A stretch of 14,462 nucleotides of DNA from Clostridiales bacterium (GTDB lineage Bacteria; Bacillota; Clostridia; Oscillospirales; CAG-272), in NCBI GenBank assembly GCA_019415985.1, contig DXYE01000032.1, positions 11,547-26,008 on the forward strand, given 5' to 3'. A model generated the notes under the pieces. That model had not been told where the DNA came from. It saw only the letters and a program-made list of their open reading frames with translations, and searched no databases. Shown piece after piece: positions 1-7,108 of the stretch. Numbering within the stretch: position 1 is the first letter of the stretch; each line of letters opens with the position of its first letter. A program made the position numbers and the translations under genes.

Positions 1-26
1 ATATAATTAATTCCGGAAAGGGATGG

Positions 27-902
27 ATGCTTTCAATGGATCTTTCAAAATTTTTCAGAAAGTCGGAAAACACGCTGGAGGCCGGCGGTGCTTCTCCGGA
101 TAAAAATACCGCGGCAGTTCAGCAGTGCGGCGCCTGTGGTTCCTATCTCCCCCGTGCGACGTTGGCTGAGCATCTCATGGTCTGTCCAGAGTGCGGTTAT
201 CACTTTCGTGTCAGCGCACGAAAACGCATCGCGCTTTTATCCGACTCCGGATCCTTTCTCGAACGAGACGCACAGCTTACGAGCTGGAATCGTATCGATT
301 TTCCGGGATATGACGATAAACTGGCGAATGCCAAGAAGCTGAGCCGGGAAAAGGAGGGCGTTGTCTGCGGTACTGCCGCAGCGGAGGGAGAGCCTTTTGC
401 AGTCTTTGCAATGGAGCCAAAATTTATGATGGGCAGCATGGGGACCGCCGTCGGAGAAAAAATCACGCGTTTGTTCGAGTATGCAACTGAAAACAGTCTC
501 CCGGTTGTCGGATGCACTGCATCCGGCGGTGCGCGCATGCAGGAAGGCATCCTGTCGCTTATGCAAATGGCGAAGGTCAGCGGCGCCGTCAAACGCCACA
601 GCGACGCTGGAAATCTATACATTGTTCTGCTGACGGATCCAACAACGGGTGGTGTCACTGCCAGTTTTGCTATGGAGGGTGACATTCTGATCGCAGAGCC
701 AAACGCACTGATCGGTTTTGCCGGCAAGCGTGTCATCGAGCAGACGACCGGAAAGGGTCTTCCGGCTGATTTTCAAAAGGCAGAGTTCTTACTGCAGCAT
801 GGATTTCTCGACTGTATTGTTGAAAGAAAGAACCTGAAACGTACCATATCCTATCTGCTTAGACTGCACAGTCAGTCCTGCCATCCGACGGTTTTAGGAT
901 AG
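27..902 (+). CDS. accD: Acetyl-CoA carboxylase carboxyltransferase subunit beta
   Basis: AccD pairs with AccA to form the carboxyltransferase that moves CO2 from carboxybiotin on AccB to acetyl-CoA, giving malonyl-CoA for fatty-acid synthesis in the cytoplasm. Seen: an N-terminal four-Cys zinc ribbon (C34, C37, C53, C56, spacing CX2C-X15-CX2C), then a crotonase-like fold with SGGARMQEG at about 166-174, TTGGVTAS at 206-213 and FAGKRVIEQT at 231-240, all typical of AccD. At 291 aa it is close to full family length. Two starts are possible: ATG at 27 lies 4 nt after the GGAAAGGG stretch, and an in-frame ATG at 36 lies 13 nt after it; the difference is three residues. accA follows 42 nt after the stop, so the two are surely co-transcribed, probably with fab and accBC genes upstream of the window (inference). 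Confidence 0.97.
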   Translation: MLSMDLSKFFRKSENTLEAGGASPDKNTAAVQQCGACGSYLPRATLAEHLMVCPECGYHFRVSARKRIALLSDSGSFLERDAQLTSWNRIDFPGYDDKLANAKKLSREKEGVVCGTAAAEGEPFAVFAMEPKFMMGSMGTAVGEKITRLFEYATENSLPVVGCTASGGARMQEGILSLMQMAKVSGAVKRHSDAGNLYIVLLTDPTTGGVTASFAMEGDILIAEPNALIGFAGKRVIEQTTGKGLPADFQKAEFLLQHGFLDCIVERKNLKRTISYLLRLHSQSCHPTVLG

Positions 903-944
903 CCGGAATTTCAATTGTTTCACAGAAAGGACAGGATACACTTC

Positions 945-1745
945 ATGCGAGCCTATGAAAAACTTCAGGCAGCTCGAAAAAACAGCCGGCCAACGAGCAT
1001 TGCCTATGTAAATGAACTGTTTCCGGATATGATCAAGCTGCACGGCGACAGGCGTTTTGCCGACGATCCTGCCGTCATCTGCGGTCTCGCCTTTTTAAAC
1101 GAATCTTTTCCGGTTACGGTGATCGCTGTGGAAAAGGGTTCGACAGATGTTCGAGACCGTATTGCTCATAATTTCGGTCTGCCGAAGCCCGAGGGATACA
1201 GAAAAGCGCTGCGACTGATGAAACAGGCGGAAAAGTTCCATCGGCCGGTGATCTGTTTTGTTGATACTGCCGGTGCATTTTGCGGAGTAGATGCCGAGGA
1301 GCGCGGTCAGGGGCATGCTATAGCAGAAAATCTCATGGAAATGATGACGCTTAAAACGCCGGTCCTAACCGTTATGGTTGGAGAGGGCGGTAGCGGGGGC
1401 GCCCTCGCGCTTGCTGTCGCAGATGTCCTTCTCATGTTGGAAAATGCTGTTTATTCCGTCATTTCCCCGGAGGGCTGTGCCAGTATACTGTGGAAAGATG
1501 CCAAGCGGGTTGAGGACGCTGCCGATTGTCTTCGGCTGACAGCCGGGGATATGATCGAGTTCGGCGTTGCAGATCAAATTATAACAGAAAACTTTGAGGA
1601 CTTTCCGGCAATGTGCGGCAAAATGCGGGAAATTCTGTATGCCCGCCTCTCAGAACTGATGAAGCTGCCGGTGTCAGAACTGCTCGAAAAACGATATCAG
1701 AAATTCAGGCAAATTGGAATGGACTGCCCGGAGACCGTTTTGTAA
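945..1745 (+). CDS. accA: Acetyl-CoA carboxylase carboxyltransferase subunit alpha
   Basis: Partner of AccD in the carboxyltransferase step of acetyl-CoA carboxylase. Seen in the 266-aa product: GLPKPEGYRKALRLM at about 78-92, the VDTAGAFCG and EERGQGHAIAENL segment at 107-130, GEGGSGGALAL at 146-156 and SVISPEGCASILWKD at 171-185. These are the hallmark AccA blocks. The reading frame stays open back to a TTG at 915, but ATG 945 is preferred: AAAGGACAGGA lies 8-13 nt before it and the family N-terminus starts about here. It is shorter than proteobacterial AccA, as usual for Firmicutes with short N-termini. The last codons (Glu-Thr-Val-Leu-stop) also form the arm and loop of the operon terminator. 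It ends the accD-accA pair. Confidence 0.97.
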   Translation: MRAYEKLQAARKNSRPTSIAYVNELFPDMIKLHGDRRFADDPAVICGLAFLNESFPVTVIAVEKGSTDVRDRIAHNFGLPKPEGYRKALRLMKQAEKFHRPVICFVDTAGAFCGVDAEERGQGHAIAENLMEMMTLKTPVLTVMVGEGGSGGALALAVADVLLMLENAVYSVISPEGCASILWKDAKRVEDAADCLRLTAGDMIEFGVADQIITENFEDFPAMCGKMREILYARLSELMKLPVSELLEKRYQKFRQIGMDCPETVL

Positions 1746-1759
1746 ACGGTCTCTTTTTT
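1731..1759 (+). terminator. Rho-independent terminator overlapping the accA stop codon
   Basis: Perfect 10-bp stem GAGACCGTTT (1731-1740) with AAACGGTCTC (1744-1753), 3-nt loop TGT, followed by six T (1754-1759). The 5' arm is the last coding sequence of accA, and the TAA stop (1743-1745) lies in the loop and 3' arm. It separates the fatty-acid operon from mraZ. Confidence 0.93.
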
Positions 1760-1842
1760 GTTGTGTTTAATCGATTTCTGTCCTTTCATGAACAAGCTGT
1801 GCAAATGTAAACATACGTCTTTGATTTTTTTTGGAAAAGCCC

Positions 1843-1871
1843 TTGATTTTTCCCTCGAAATCCCTTATAAT
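1843..1871 (+). promoter_or_regulatory. Sigma-A promoter of the mraZ operon
   Basis: TTGATT (1843-1848) and a consensus TATAAT (1866-1871) are separated by exactly 17 bp. Transcription would start near 1878, just before the MraZ boxes, giving a leader of about 118 nt ahead of mraZ. No other promoter of this quality lies between accA and mraZ. Confidence 0.85.
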
Positions 1872-1881
1872 ATTTATAGAA

Positions 1882-1917
1882 GTGGTGAAACGTGTAGAGT
1901 TGTGGTGACATATGGGG
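1882..1917 (+). promoter_or_regulatory. MraZ-box operator: four direct repeats with 10-bp period
   Basis: GTGGTG (1882), GTGTAG (1892), GTGGTG (1902) and ATGGGG (1912) recur at exact 10-bp steps, so they sit on one face of the helix immediately downstream of the mraZ -10 box. MraZ proteins are known to bind short G-rich direct repeats with about one helical turn spacing before their own gene. Autoregulation of the mraZ-rsmH-ftsL operon is inferred from this. The second copy is the weakest match. Confidence 0.75.
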
Positions 1918-1995
1918 AAATTTTTACCATTTCTGGTAATATTTACGTTTACTCTTCATTTTTTCTTTATTTTCGGGGGAAAGGAGCTGACAGGC

Positions 1996-2415
1996 ATGTT
2001 TTTAGGCGAATACAGCCACACTGTCGACGCAAAAGGCAGGGTTTTCATGCCCGCAAAATTTCGCGAGCAGCTAAGCGATAATTTTGTTGTTGCGCGCAGC
2101 GTCGATGCCTGTCTGGCTGTCTACCCTCCTGAACGCTGGTACCGCATGACCGAAAAAATCAAAGCACTTCCGGAAATCAAAGCAAAAAAAATTGCTCGCT
2201 TCCTGTTTCCCTCCGCCTCTGAAGCGGCGCCGGATGCACAAGGGCGTATCTTGCTTACGCAGAATCTTCGGGAATATGCCAACTTACAAAAAAATGTCTG
2301 TATCATCGGCATGGGCGATTACGTCGAAATATGGGACGAAAAAGCGCTGGCCGAGGAACGCTGTACGGAGACGCCTGACGAGATCCGCAGCATTATGCAG
2401 GAATTGGATTTTTAA
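1996..2415 (+). CDS. mraZ: Transcriptional regulator / division-cluster protein MraZ
   Basis: MraZ is a DNA-binding regulator of the division and cell-wall (dcw) cluster that forms a ring of two-domain subunits with an AbrB-like fold. The 139-aa product shows the duplicated signature: DAKGR at residues 11-15 in the first half and DAQGR at 80-84 in the second, each followed by a hydrophobic strand (RVFMPAKFRE; RILLTQNLRE). Length and N-terminus (MFLGEYSHTVDAKGR) match the family. The start at 1996 has AAGGAG at 1981-1986, nine nt upstream. The frame is also open back to an ATG at 1912, but that ATG lies inside the fourth MraZ box and would add a 28-aa hydrophobic stretch foreign to the family. 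The TAA stop overlaps the rsmH ATG by one base (TAATG), which implies coupled translation. Confidence 0.96.
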   Translation: MFLGEYSHTVDAKGRVFMPAKFREQLSDNFVVARSVDACLAVYPPERWYRMTEKIKALPEIKAKKIARFLFPSASEAAPDAQGRILLTQNLREYANLQKNVCIIGMGDYVEIWDEKALAEERCTETPDEIRSIMQELDF

Positions 2416-3371
2416 TGGAAACAAAACAATCAAATGTATGCTTTGCCCACCGCCCCGTTCTGCTCGATGAATGCATCGAGGCTCTGCAAATACGACCTCA
2501 TGGAATTTACGTCGATTGCACCTTGGGAGGCGGCGGGCATTCTTTTGAGATAGCCAGAAGGCTTTGCACGGAGGGGCTACTCATCGGTATAGATCAGGAT
2601 ACGGCTGCGCTGAGAGCGGCTTCTGATAAACTCCGCTTATACCGCGACAGGGTAACCCTGGTCCACGACAATTTTCAGAATATCGCATCCATTCTCGAGG
2701 AAAATAAGATATCCTGCATTGACGGAGCGCTTATTGATTTGGGTGTTTCATCACATCAGTTGGATACACCTGATCGCGGCTTTTCCTACCAGCATGACGC
2801 GCCGCTCGATATGCGAATGAACACAGACTCAGCTCTTACAGCTTTCGATGTTGTCAATGAATATCCGCGTGAGGAGCTTGTTCGTATCATCAAGGATTAT
2901 GGGGAGGAACGGTACGCCGCAAGCATTGCATCGCATATTGTGCGGGCTCGCGAAAGAGCCGCCATCCGGACAACCTTCGAGCTTGCCGACATCGTTCGAG
3001 CGTCAATTCCTCCGTCCAATCGCGCTGACGGACCTCATCCGGCAAAGCGAACCTTCCAGGCCGTTCGCATCGAGGTCAATAAAGAGCTGAAGGTCATTTT
3101 GCCCGCTCTGACAGCCTTGATCCAAGCCCTACGTCCCGGCGGGAGACTTGCTGTCATTTCGTTTCATTCGCTGGAGGACCGCATTGTGAAGCAGACGTTT
3201 GCCGCTGCGGCAAAGGGGTGCACCTGTCCTCCGGAATTTCCCATATGTGTATGCGGCAAACAGCCGAAAATCATACCGGTGAATAAAAAGCCAATTACAG
3301 CTTCCGCAGAAGAGTTAGAGCAGAATCCGCGCGCCAGAAGCGCAAAGCTACGTATTGTAGAAAAATTGTAA
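2415..3371 (+). CDS. rsmH: 16S rRNA (cytosine(1402)-N(4))-methyltransferase RsmH
   Basis: RsmH (MraW) is an S-adenosylmethionine-dependent enzyme that methylates N4 of C1402 in the 16S rRNA decoding centre. Seen in the 318-aa product: HRPVLLDE near 12-19, the SAM-binding DCTLGGGGHS at 34-43 followed by GIDQD, then VSSHQLDTPDRGFSY, the PLDMRMN block, RTFQAVRIEVNKEL and the C-terminal PGGRLAVISFHSLEDRIVK. A Cys-rich segment (GCTCPPEFPICVCG) near the end is common in Firmicutes members. Length is normal. The start codon shares a base with the mraZ stop, so translation is probably coupled. ftsL follows after 53 nt. It belongs to the mraZ operon and has no promoter of its own that I can see. Confidence 0.97.
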   Translation: METKQSNVCFAHRPVLLDECIEALQIRPHGIYVDCTLGGGGHSFEIARRLCTEGLLIGIDQDTAALRAASDKLRLYRDRVTLVHDNFQNIASILEENKISCIDGALIDLGVSSHQLDTPDRGFSYQHDAPLDMRMNTDSALTAFDVVNEYPREELVRIIKDYGEERYAASIASHIVRARERAAIRTTFELADIVRASIPPSNRADGPHPAKRTFQAVRIEVNKELKVILPALTALIQALRPGGRLAVISFHSLEDRIVKQTFAAAAKGCTCPPEFPICVCGKQPKIIPVNKKPITASAEELEQNPRARSAKLRIVEKL

Positions 3372-3394
3372 ACGATGTTTTTCAATCAAACAGA

Positions 3395-3427
3395 AAAGGA
3401 GGCCGCCGGAAAGCGGCATGTGATATG
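3395..3427 (+). promoter_or_regulatory. Hairpin-bridged ribosome binding site of ftsL
   Basis: A strong SD, AAAGGAGG (3395-3402), lies 22 nt before the only sensible start (ATG 3425), which is too far for normal initiation. A hairpin of GCCGC (3402-3406) with GCGGC (3413-3417) and a 6-nt loop lies between them. If it folds, the SD ends next to position 3418 and the working spacing becomes about 7 nt. An ATG at 3418 is followed directly by TGA and cannot be the start. Confidence 0.6.
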
Positions 3428-4234
3428 AGTCAGAAATCAAAGCCGAAAGAGCAGCCAAGCAGCGAAAGCATGTACGCACTTTTCCGGACACTGGAAAAGG
3501 CTGAGGCGCGTAATACAAAACAGAAAGGGTCTGCGAAACAACGGCATACGGAATCAGCGCCCCGTAGGACAGCCGGCATACCAAATATACAAGAACGAAA
3601 TACAACTGCCGCCTCTGCCGCACACAATTACAATCATATGGTTAAAAGCATGGCAGTGGAGCCGCATTCGAATAACAATACCCACGCCCGTTACAGAAAT
3701 ATGCAGCTTCATAAGACGCCGGTCCCCGGCTCAAAAAAGCTGCTTATGGGCTATGACCGCGAGGGATTCCCCATTTATATGTATGGTACGCCTCTGCCGC
3801 GCCGTCGGGCAGTCCGTGTACCAAAGCCAACCATCAAAACCTACAAAAATCCTTCTACCCGGCCCTTTCCGACCGCGATCGTTTTTGGTTCCCTCATCTG
3901 CACAATTCTCGTTATGTTCATTGTATATAACTATGTAAAGCTCAACGAATATACCTCCGAGGTATCCACGCTGAACAATCAGCTTGCAGCGCTGAAGCAG
4001 ACGGAGACCGATCTGAACAATGAATTGGTGAAGCGTGTAGACCTTATGGAGATCGAGCGTATTGCAAAAGACGACTACGGTATGATCAAAAACGATCATC
4101 TGACTAAAAAGTACATTACGATTGAAAACGAGGACAAAACGGAGGTCGTAACCGACGAGCCTGAAATATCCGGCTCATCTTATACAACCCTGATGAGTAT
4201 TATCGCCGATTTGTTTTCTGAATTTTTCCAATAA
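3425..4234 (+). CDS. ftsL: FtsL-like cell division protein (septum formation initiator type)
   Basis: FtsL is a small bitopic membrane protein that, with DivIC/FtsB, recruits and activates the septal peptidoglycan synthase. The 269-aa product has a long basic, low-complexity N-terminal tail (1-147), one transmembrane helix at about 149-171, a heptad-like coiled coil at about 174-205 (VSTLNNQLAALKQTETDLNN) and the block RVDLMEIERIAKDDYGMIK at 204-222, which is typical of FtsL/DivIC proteins. The acidic C-terminus would be outside the cell. The call rests on topology plus position after rsmH; sequence identity in this family is always low. The N-terminal tail is much longer than in classic FtsL (about 100-120 aa in total), though long tails occur in Clostridia. 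Normally a PBP gene follows; here it is displaced by about 6 kb. Confidence 0.85.
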   Translation: MSQKSKPKEQPSSESMYALFRTLEKAEARNTKQKGSAKQRHTESAPRRTAGIPNIQERNTTAASAAHNYNHMVKSMAVEPHSNNNTHARYRNMQLHKTPVPGSKKLLMGYDREGFPIYMYGTPLPRRRAVRVPKPTIKTYKNPSTRPFPTAIVFGSLICTILVMFIVYNYVKLNEYTSEVSTLNNQLAALKQTETDLNNELVKRVDLMEIERIAKDDYGMIKNDHLTKKYITIENEDKTEVVTDEPEISGSSYTTLMSIIADLFSEFFQ

Positions 4235-4314
4235 AAATTACGATCGCAGAGTTAGAGTCAGGCTTTCATCCTGCACATGAAAAAACAGGCATTACATAAA
4301 AGCGGTGCAACTTA

Positions 4315-4373
4315 GGGATTTCGTGATCCCGGAAATATCGGCATAGTCGTGAAATGCGGCTATGCCGTTTTTT
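4315..4373 (+). terminator. Terminator after ftsL, with a small upstream hairpin
   Basis: CGGCATAG (4339-4346) pairs perfectly with CTATGCCG (4360-4367) around a 13-nt loop and is followed by six T (4368-4373). Just before it, GGGAT (4315-4319) pairs with ATCCC (4326-4330). This would stop transcription arriving from mraZ-rsmH-ftsL. It may belong to the inserted element rather than to the host operon, since the recombinase 3' end lies only 29 nt further on. The rest of 4235-4401 shows nothing recognisable. Confidence 0.75.
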
Positions 4374-4401
4374 CGTCTTTGGGTAGCTGCGGCGGCATAA
4401 A

Positions 4402-5531
4402 TTACCCGATACAGGTCCACACGATCCTCATGCGCTGAACCTTTTTCCCGCATATACGCTCCGCCTGGTAGACCTCGATACGCTCAACAAATTCCCGGAT
4501 GATTTCCGGCGTCAGTTCCCGGATATCCGTGTACCTGCGTACCAATGCAAGGAAACGGTCGACATTCACAGTGCTTTACCTGCTGGGCGGCTATCTGTCC
4601 CCGCAATTCTGCCACCCGGCTTTCCAGCGTTTTCTGTTCCGCCTCATAGCTTTCAGACATCTTTACGAAACGCTCATCGGAAATCTTGCCCTCGATGTTG
4701 TCCTCATGGAGCCGCTGGATGATCCCGTCCAACTTGCGGATACGGACCTGTGCCTGTTCCAGTTCACGCTTTGCGTCTTTTAGGCTCTTATCGGATTCGG
4801 CTCTGGACTTTTTCGTAACCATCTCCACGAATATTTCTGCGTTTGCTTTGGTGTAAGCTGTAATCTCCCGAAACCGTAAAGCAGGAATTCTGCCATGACG
4901 CTGTTGCGTATCTGATGGGACGGGCATATTTTCTTGCCTTTTTTGCGGTAGGTCTTGAAGTTGACCGTATGGCCGAGGTATTCCGGGCGAGAGAGTATAT
5001 GGAAAATTGTACTTTCGCGCCATCTGTAATCATCGCCGCCGTCACGGTTGTCGGGAATCCCTATCCCGTTCGCCTTGGCGTGTGCTGTCCTGTCGGGTTC
5101 ATGATATGCCGTTTGGTCATTTCTTTGCGATCTGCGACACCCCGTAGCCCTGTACGCACAGCAGGAATATCACCCGGACTATCATCTTGGCGGCTTCCTC
5201 ATCTACGATCCAGTGAGCCTTGTCCTCCGGGTCTTTGACATACTCATATGGCGGATTGATGCAGAGCAGCTTGCCGGACTGACCTTTCGCTTTGAAAACG
5301 GATCATATCTTAAGACTTGTATCCTTGGAATAGAACTCATTGGAAATATTGACGAATGGGACATGTCGTTCTCAGTCTGATTTGCACTGTCCACGCCGTT
5401 GTTGTTTGCGATAAAGCGGATGTCGGCATGGGGAAATACCATTTCCATGGTACATACCGACCTTCAGATAATCACGACACAGGCGGCTCATGGTTCTTTA
5501 CAAGGATCGTCCCGACCTTGCCTTCATCTAT
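4402..5531 (-). pseudogene. Large serine recombinase remnant (resolvase/DUF4368 type)
   Basis: Translating the minus strand in shifting frames recovers one protein colinear with Clostridia large serine recombinases. In order: IDEGKVGTILVKN (5531-5493), MSRLCRDYLKVGMY (5491-5450), EMVFPHADIRFIANNNGVDS (from about 5446), SVFKAKGQSGKLLCINPPYE and HWIVDEEAAKMI (about 5300-5190), STIFHILSRPEYLGHTVNFK (about 4990-4940), a coiled-coil part KDAKRELEQAQVRIRKLDG, and VDRFLALVRRYTDIRELTPE, ending in a natural TAA at 4404-4402. Damage: the N-terminus with the catalytic Ser is absent; there are about six frame changes (for example an extra base at 5492, others near 5448, 5117 and 4567); a CGA-to-TGA nonsense change lies at 5305-5303; and the zinc-ribbon middle is deleted near 4900. 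Such enzymes integrate and excise Tn4451/CTn-like elements. This copy is dead. Confidence 0.9.
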
Positions 5532-5912
5532 CTAACCAAGCCCTTCGATATGAGGGAGCTATTAGCAAGGCTGCGTGTGCTGACGAGAAAAAACGATGTT
5601 CAGCAGAGCAATATTCTGATATACGGAAATACCTCGCTGAACACGCAGTCTTTTGAACTCTCCGCTCCCGGCGGCATCTACAAGCTGGCAAACAAAGAAT
5701 ACCAGACCATGCTGTTTTTTATGCGGAGCCCGGAAACTGTGATTTCTTCATCCAAATTTCTCGAAAACATCTGGGACCCCGACAGCCGTGCAGAAGAAAA
5801 TACGGTGTGGACCTATATCTCTTATCTGCGCAGGAAGCTGGAGGCCATCGGTGCTAATTTACAAATACGCACGATGCGCGGCGCGGGATATATCCTGGAG
5901 GTGCGCCGATGA
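5490..5912 (+). CDS. N-terminally truncated OmpR/PhoB-family response regulator
   Basis: Open frame of 140 aa. From about residue 14 it matches the end of a response regulator: YLTKPFDMRELLARLRVLTR is the last helix of the receiver domain, including the conserved Lys-Pro. The rest is a complete winged-helix DNA-binding domain (about 40-138) with KEYQTMLFFM, ENTVWTYISYLRRKL and RTMRGAGYILE. The first ~95 receiver residues, including the phospho-accepting Asp, are missing. Residues 1-13 are not response regulator at all: they are the antisense of the recombinase remnant, and the junction lies at about 5529-5531. The SD is weak (AGGCGG before ATG 5490). The TGA overlaps the kinase ATG (ATGA), the usual coupling of a regulator-kinase pair. 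It is either a pseudogene or a DNA-binding protein freed from phosphorylation control. Confidence 0.85.
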   Translation: MVLYKDRPDLAFIYLTKPFDMRELLARLRVLTRKNDVQQSNILIYGNTSLNTQSFELSAPGGIYKLANKEYQTMLFFMRSPETVISSSKFLENIWDPDSRAEENTVWTYISYLRRKLEAIGANLQIRTMRGAGYILEVRR

Positions 5913-7081
5913 GAATCAATATGAAGCGCCGCTTACAAATTCAGTTTGTGCTTCTGTCGGTTGCCGCGTTGGTGATTTTGCAGGCGTTCATTGTTGGTTT
6001 CAGCATCGGCAGGAGCTACCAGCAGATGACCGTCAATGCCGACCGGATTATCCTGCTGGTTGATACCTCTCCCGATTTACCGGAAGTCGACGATGCTAAA
6101 TATTTCCGTGTAATGTACAACCTTAAGAGCAAAACCTTCGACACAGACCTTACACACACCTCACTGGTTACACATACTGCCGCGATGGAATATGCAAAAG
6201 AGGTCATTGATCATAAATCAGACAGCGGGTATGTGCAGCATTACCGTTATCTTGTCCGCCGTGAGAACAACAGTATCCGCATTACATTTCTTTCCCGCTA
6301 TGAGGCGATAGAGGCTTTCCAGACCAATACAGGAACGTTAATTCTTATTTCTATTGCGGGGATTGCTGTGATGGCTGTGGTTCTCATCATCGTGTCAGCG
6401 GCGGTAGTTGCACCCGTTGTAAAAAACCATCAGAAGCAAAAGGAATTTATCACCTCTGCCAGCCACGAGATGAAAACACCTCTTACCGTAATCCAGGCTG
6501 ATGCCCAGCTTCTGGAATCCGAGATCGGCGAAAATGAATGGCTGTCGGACATCATCAAGCAAACAACCAGTATGACCGAAATGACACACCGGCTGGTGTA
6601 TCTGGCACGGACAGAGGAACAGGATAGCCATTTCGTCAAAATTGATTTCCCCATCTCCGATGTGGCGGAGGATATAGCAGATTCCTATCGTTCCGTCGCC
6701 CAAAATTGTGAAAAGAGCTACACATTGGAGATTCAAGCAGGCCTGTCCTATTGTGGGGATGAAAAAGCAATCCGGGAACTGATGACGGCTTTGCTTGACA
6801 ATGCTTTCAAGTACAGTACTGAGGGCGGAAATATTGTTGTAAAACTTTCCGCCGAGAGGCAGGGTGTCCGGTTTACCGTAGAAAATACGGTATCGAAAAT
6901 CGATCCAAAACAGCTGGAAAATTTTACGGAACGTTTTTACCGTATAGACACTTCCGACAAAATAAAGGGATTTGGCATCGGCCTTTCTCTTGCCCAGGTG
7001 GTTGCACAGGCGCACAAGGGAAAGCTAACGGTAACTCTACCTAAAGAAGGTATAATTCAAATTTCAGCAATTTTAAAGTAG
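5909..7081 (+). CDS. Sensor histidine kinase, membrane-bound
   Basis: Partner of the adjacent regulator: it senses an extracytoplasmic cue and phosphorylates a response regulator. The 390-aa product has TM1 at about 11-33, an extracellular sensor of roughly 105 residues, TM2 at about 142-168, then a dimerisation helix with the H box SASHEMKTPLTVI (phospho-acceptor His186), the N box LMTALLDNAFKYS (Asn298), the F box FTERFYRIDTS (339-349) and the G2 box GFGIGLSLA (354-362). The usual G1 box (DxGxG) is eroded to VENTVSKID at 324-332; related kinases often have a reduced NTG form here. There is no separate HAMP domain. The start has GGAGGT at 5896-5901, seven nt before ATG 5909. The gene is intact although its cognate regulator lost its receiver. 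A lipoprotein gene follows after 27 nt. Confidence 0.95.
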   Translation: MRINMKRRLQIQFVLLSVAALVILQAFIVGFSIGRSYQQMTVNADRIILLVDTSPDLPEVDDAKYFRVMYNLKSKTFDTDLTHTSLVTHTAAMEYAKEVIDHKSDSGYVQHYRYLVRRENNSIRITFLSRYEAIEAFQTNTGTLILISIAGIAVMAVVLIIVSAAVVAPVVKNHQKQKEFITSASHEMKTPLTVIQADAQLLESEIGENEWLSDIIKQTTSMTEMTHRLVYLARTEEQDSHFVKIDFPISDVAEDIADSYRSVAQNCEKSYTLEIQAGLSYCGDEKAIRELMTALLDNAFKYSTEGGNIVVKLSAERQGVRFTVENTVSKIDPKQLENFTERFYRIDTSDKIKGFGIGLSLAQVVAQAHKGKLTVTLPKEGIIQISAILK

Positions 7082-7108
7082 CAAAACAACAAAAATTGAG
7101 GTGCATTT

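Noticed and set aside
915..944. TTG start for accA at 915
   Set aside because: No SD before it, while ATG 945 has AAAGGACAGGA just upstream and fits the family N-terminus.
1912..1995. N-terminal extension of mraZ from ATG 1912, adding 28 hydrophobic residues
   Set aside because: The ATG lies in a MraZ box, has no SD, and the extension is absent from the family; AAGGAG at the right distance marks ATG 1996.
6395..7015. 206-aa open frame on the minus strand inside the kinase gene
   Set aside because: It is antisense to conserved H, N and G2 boxes and has no recognisable domain.
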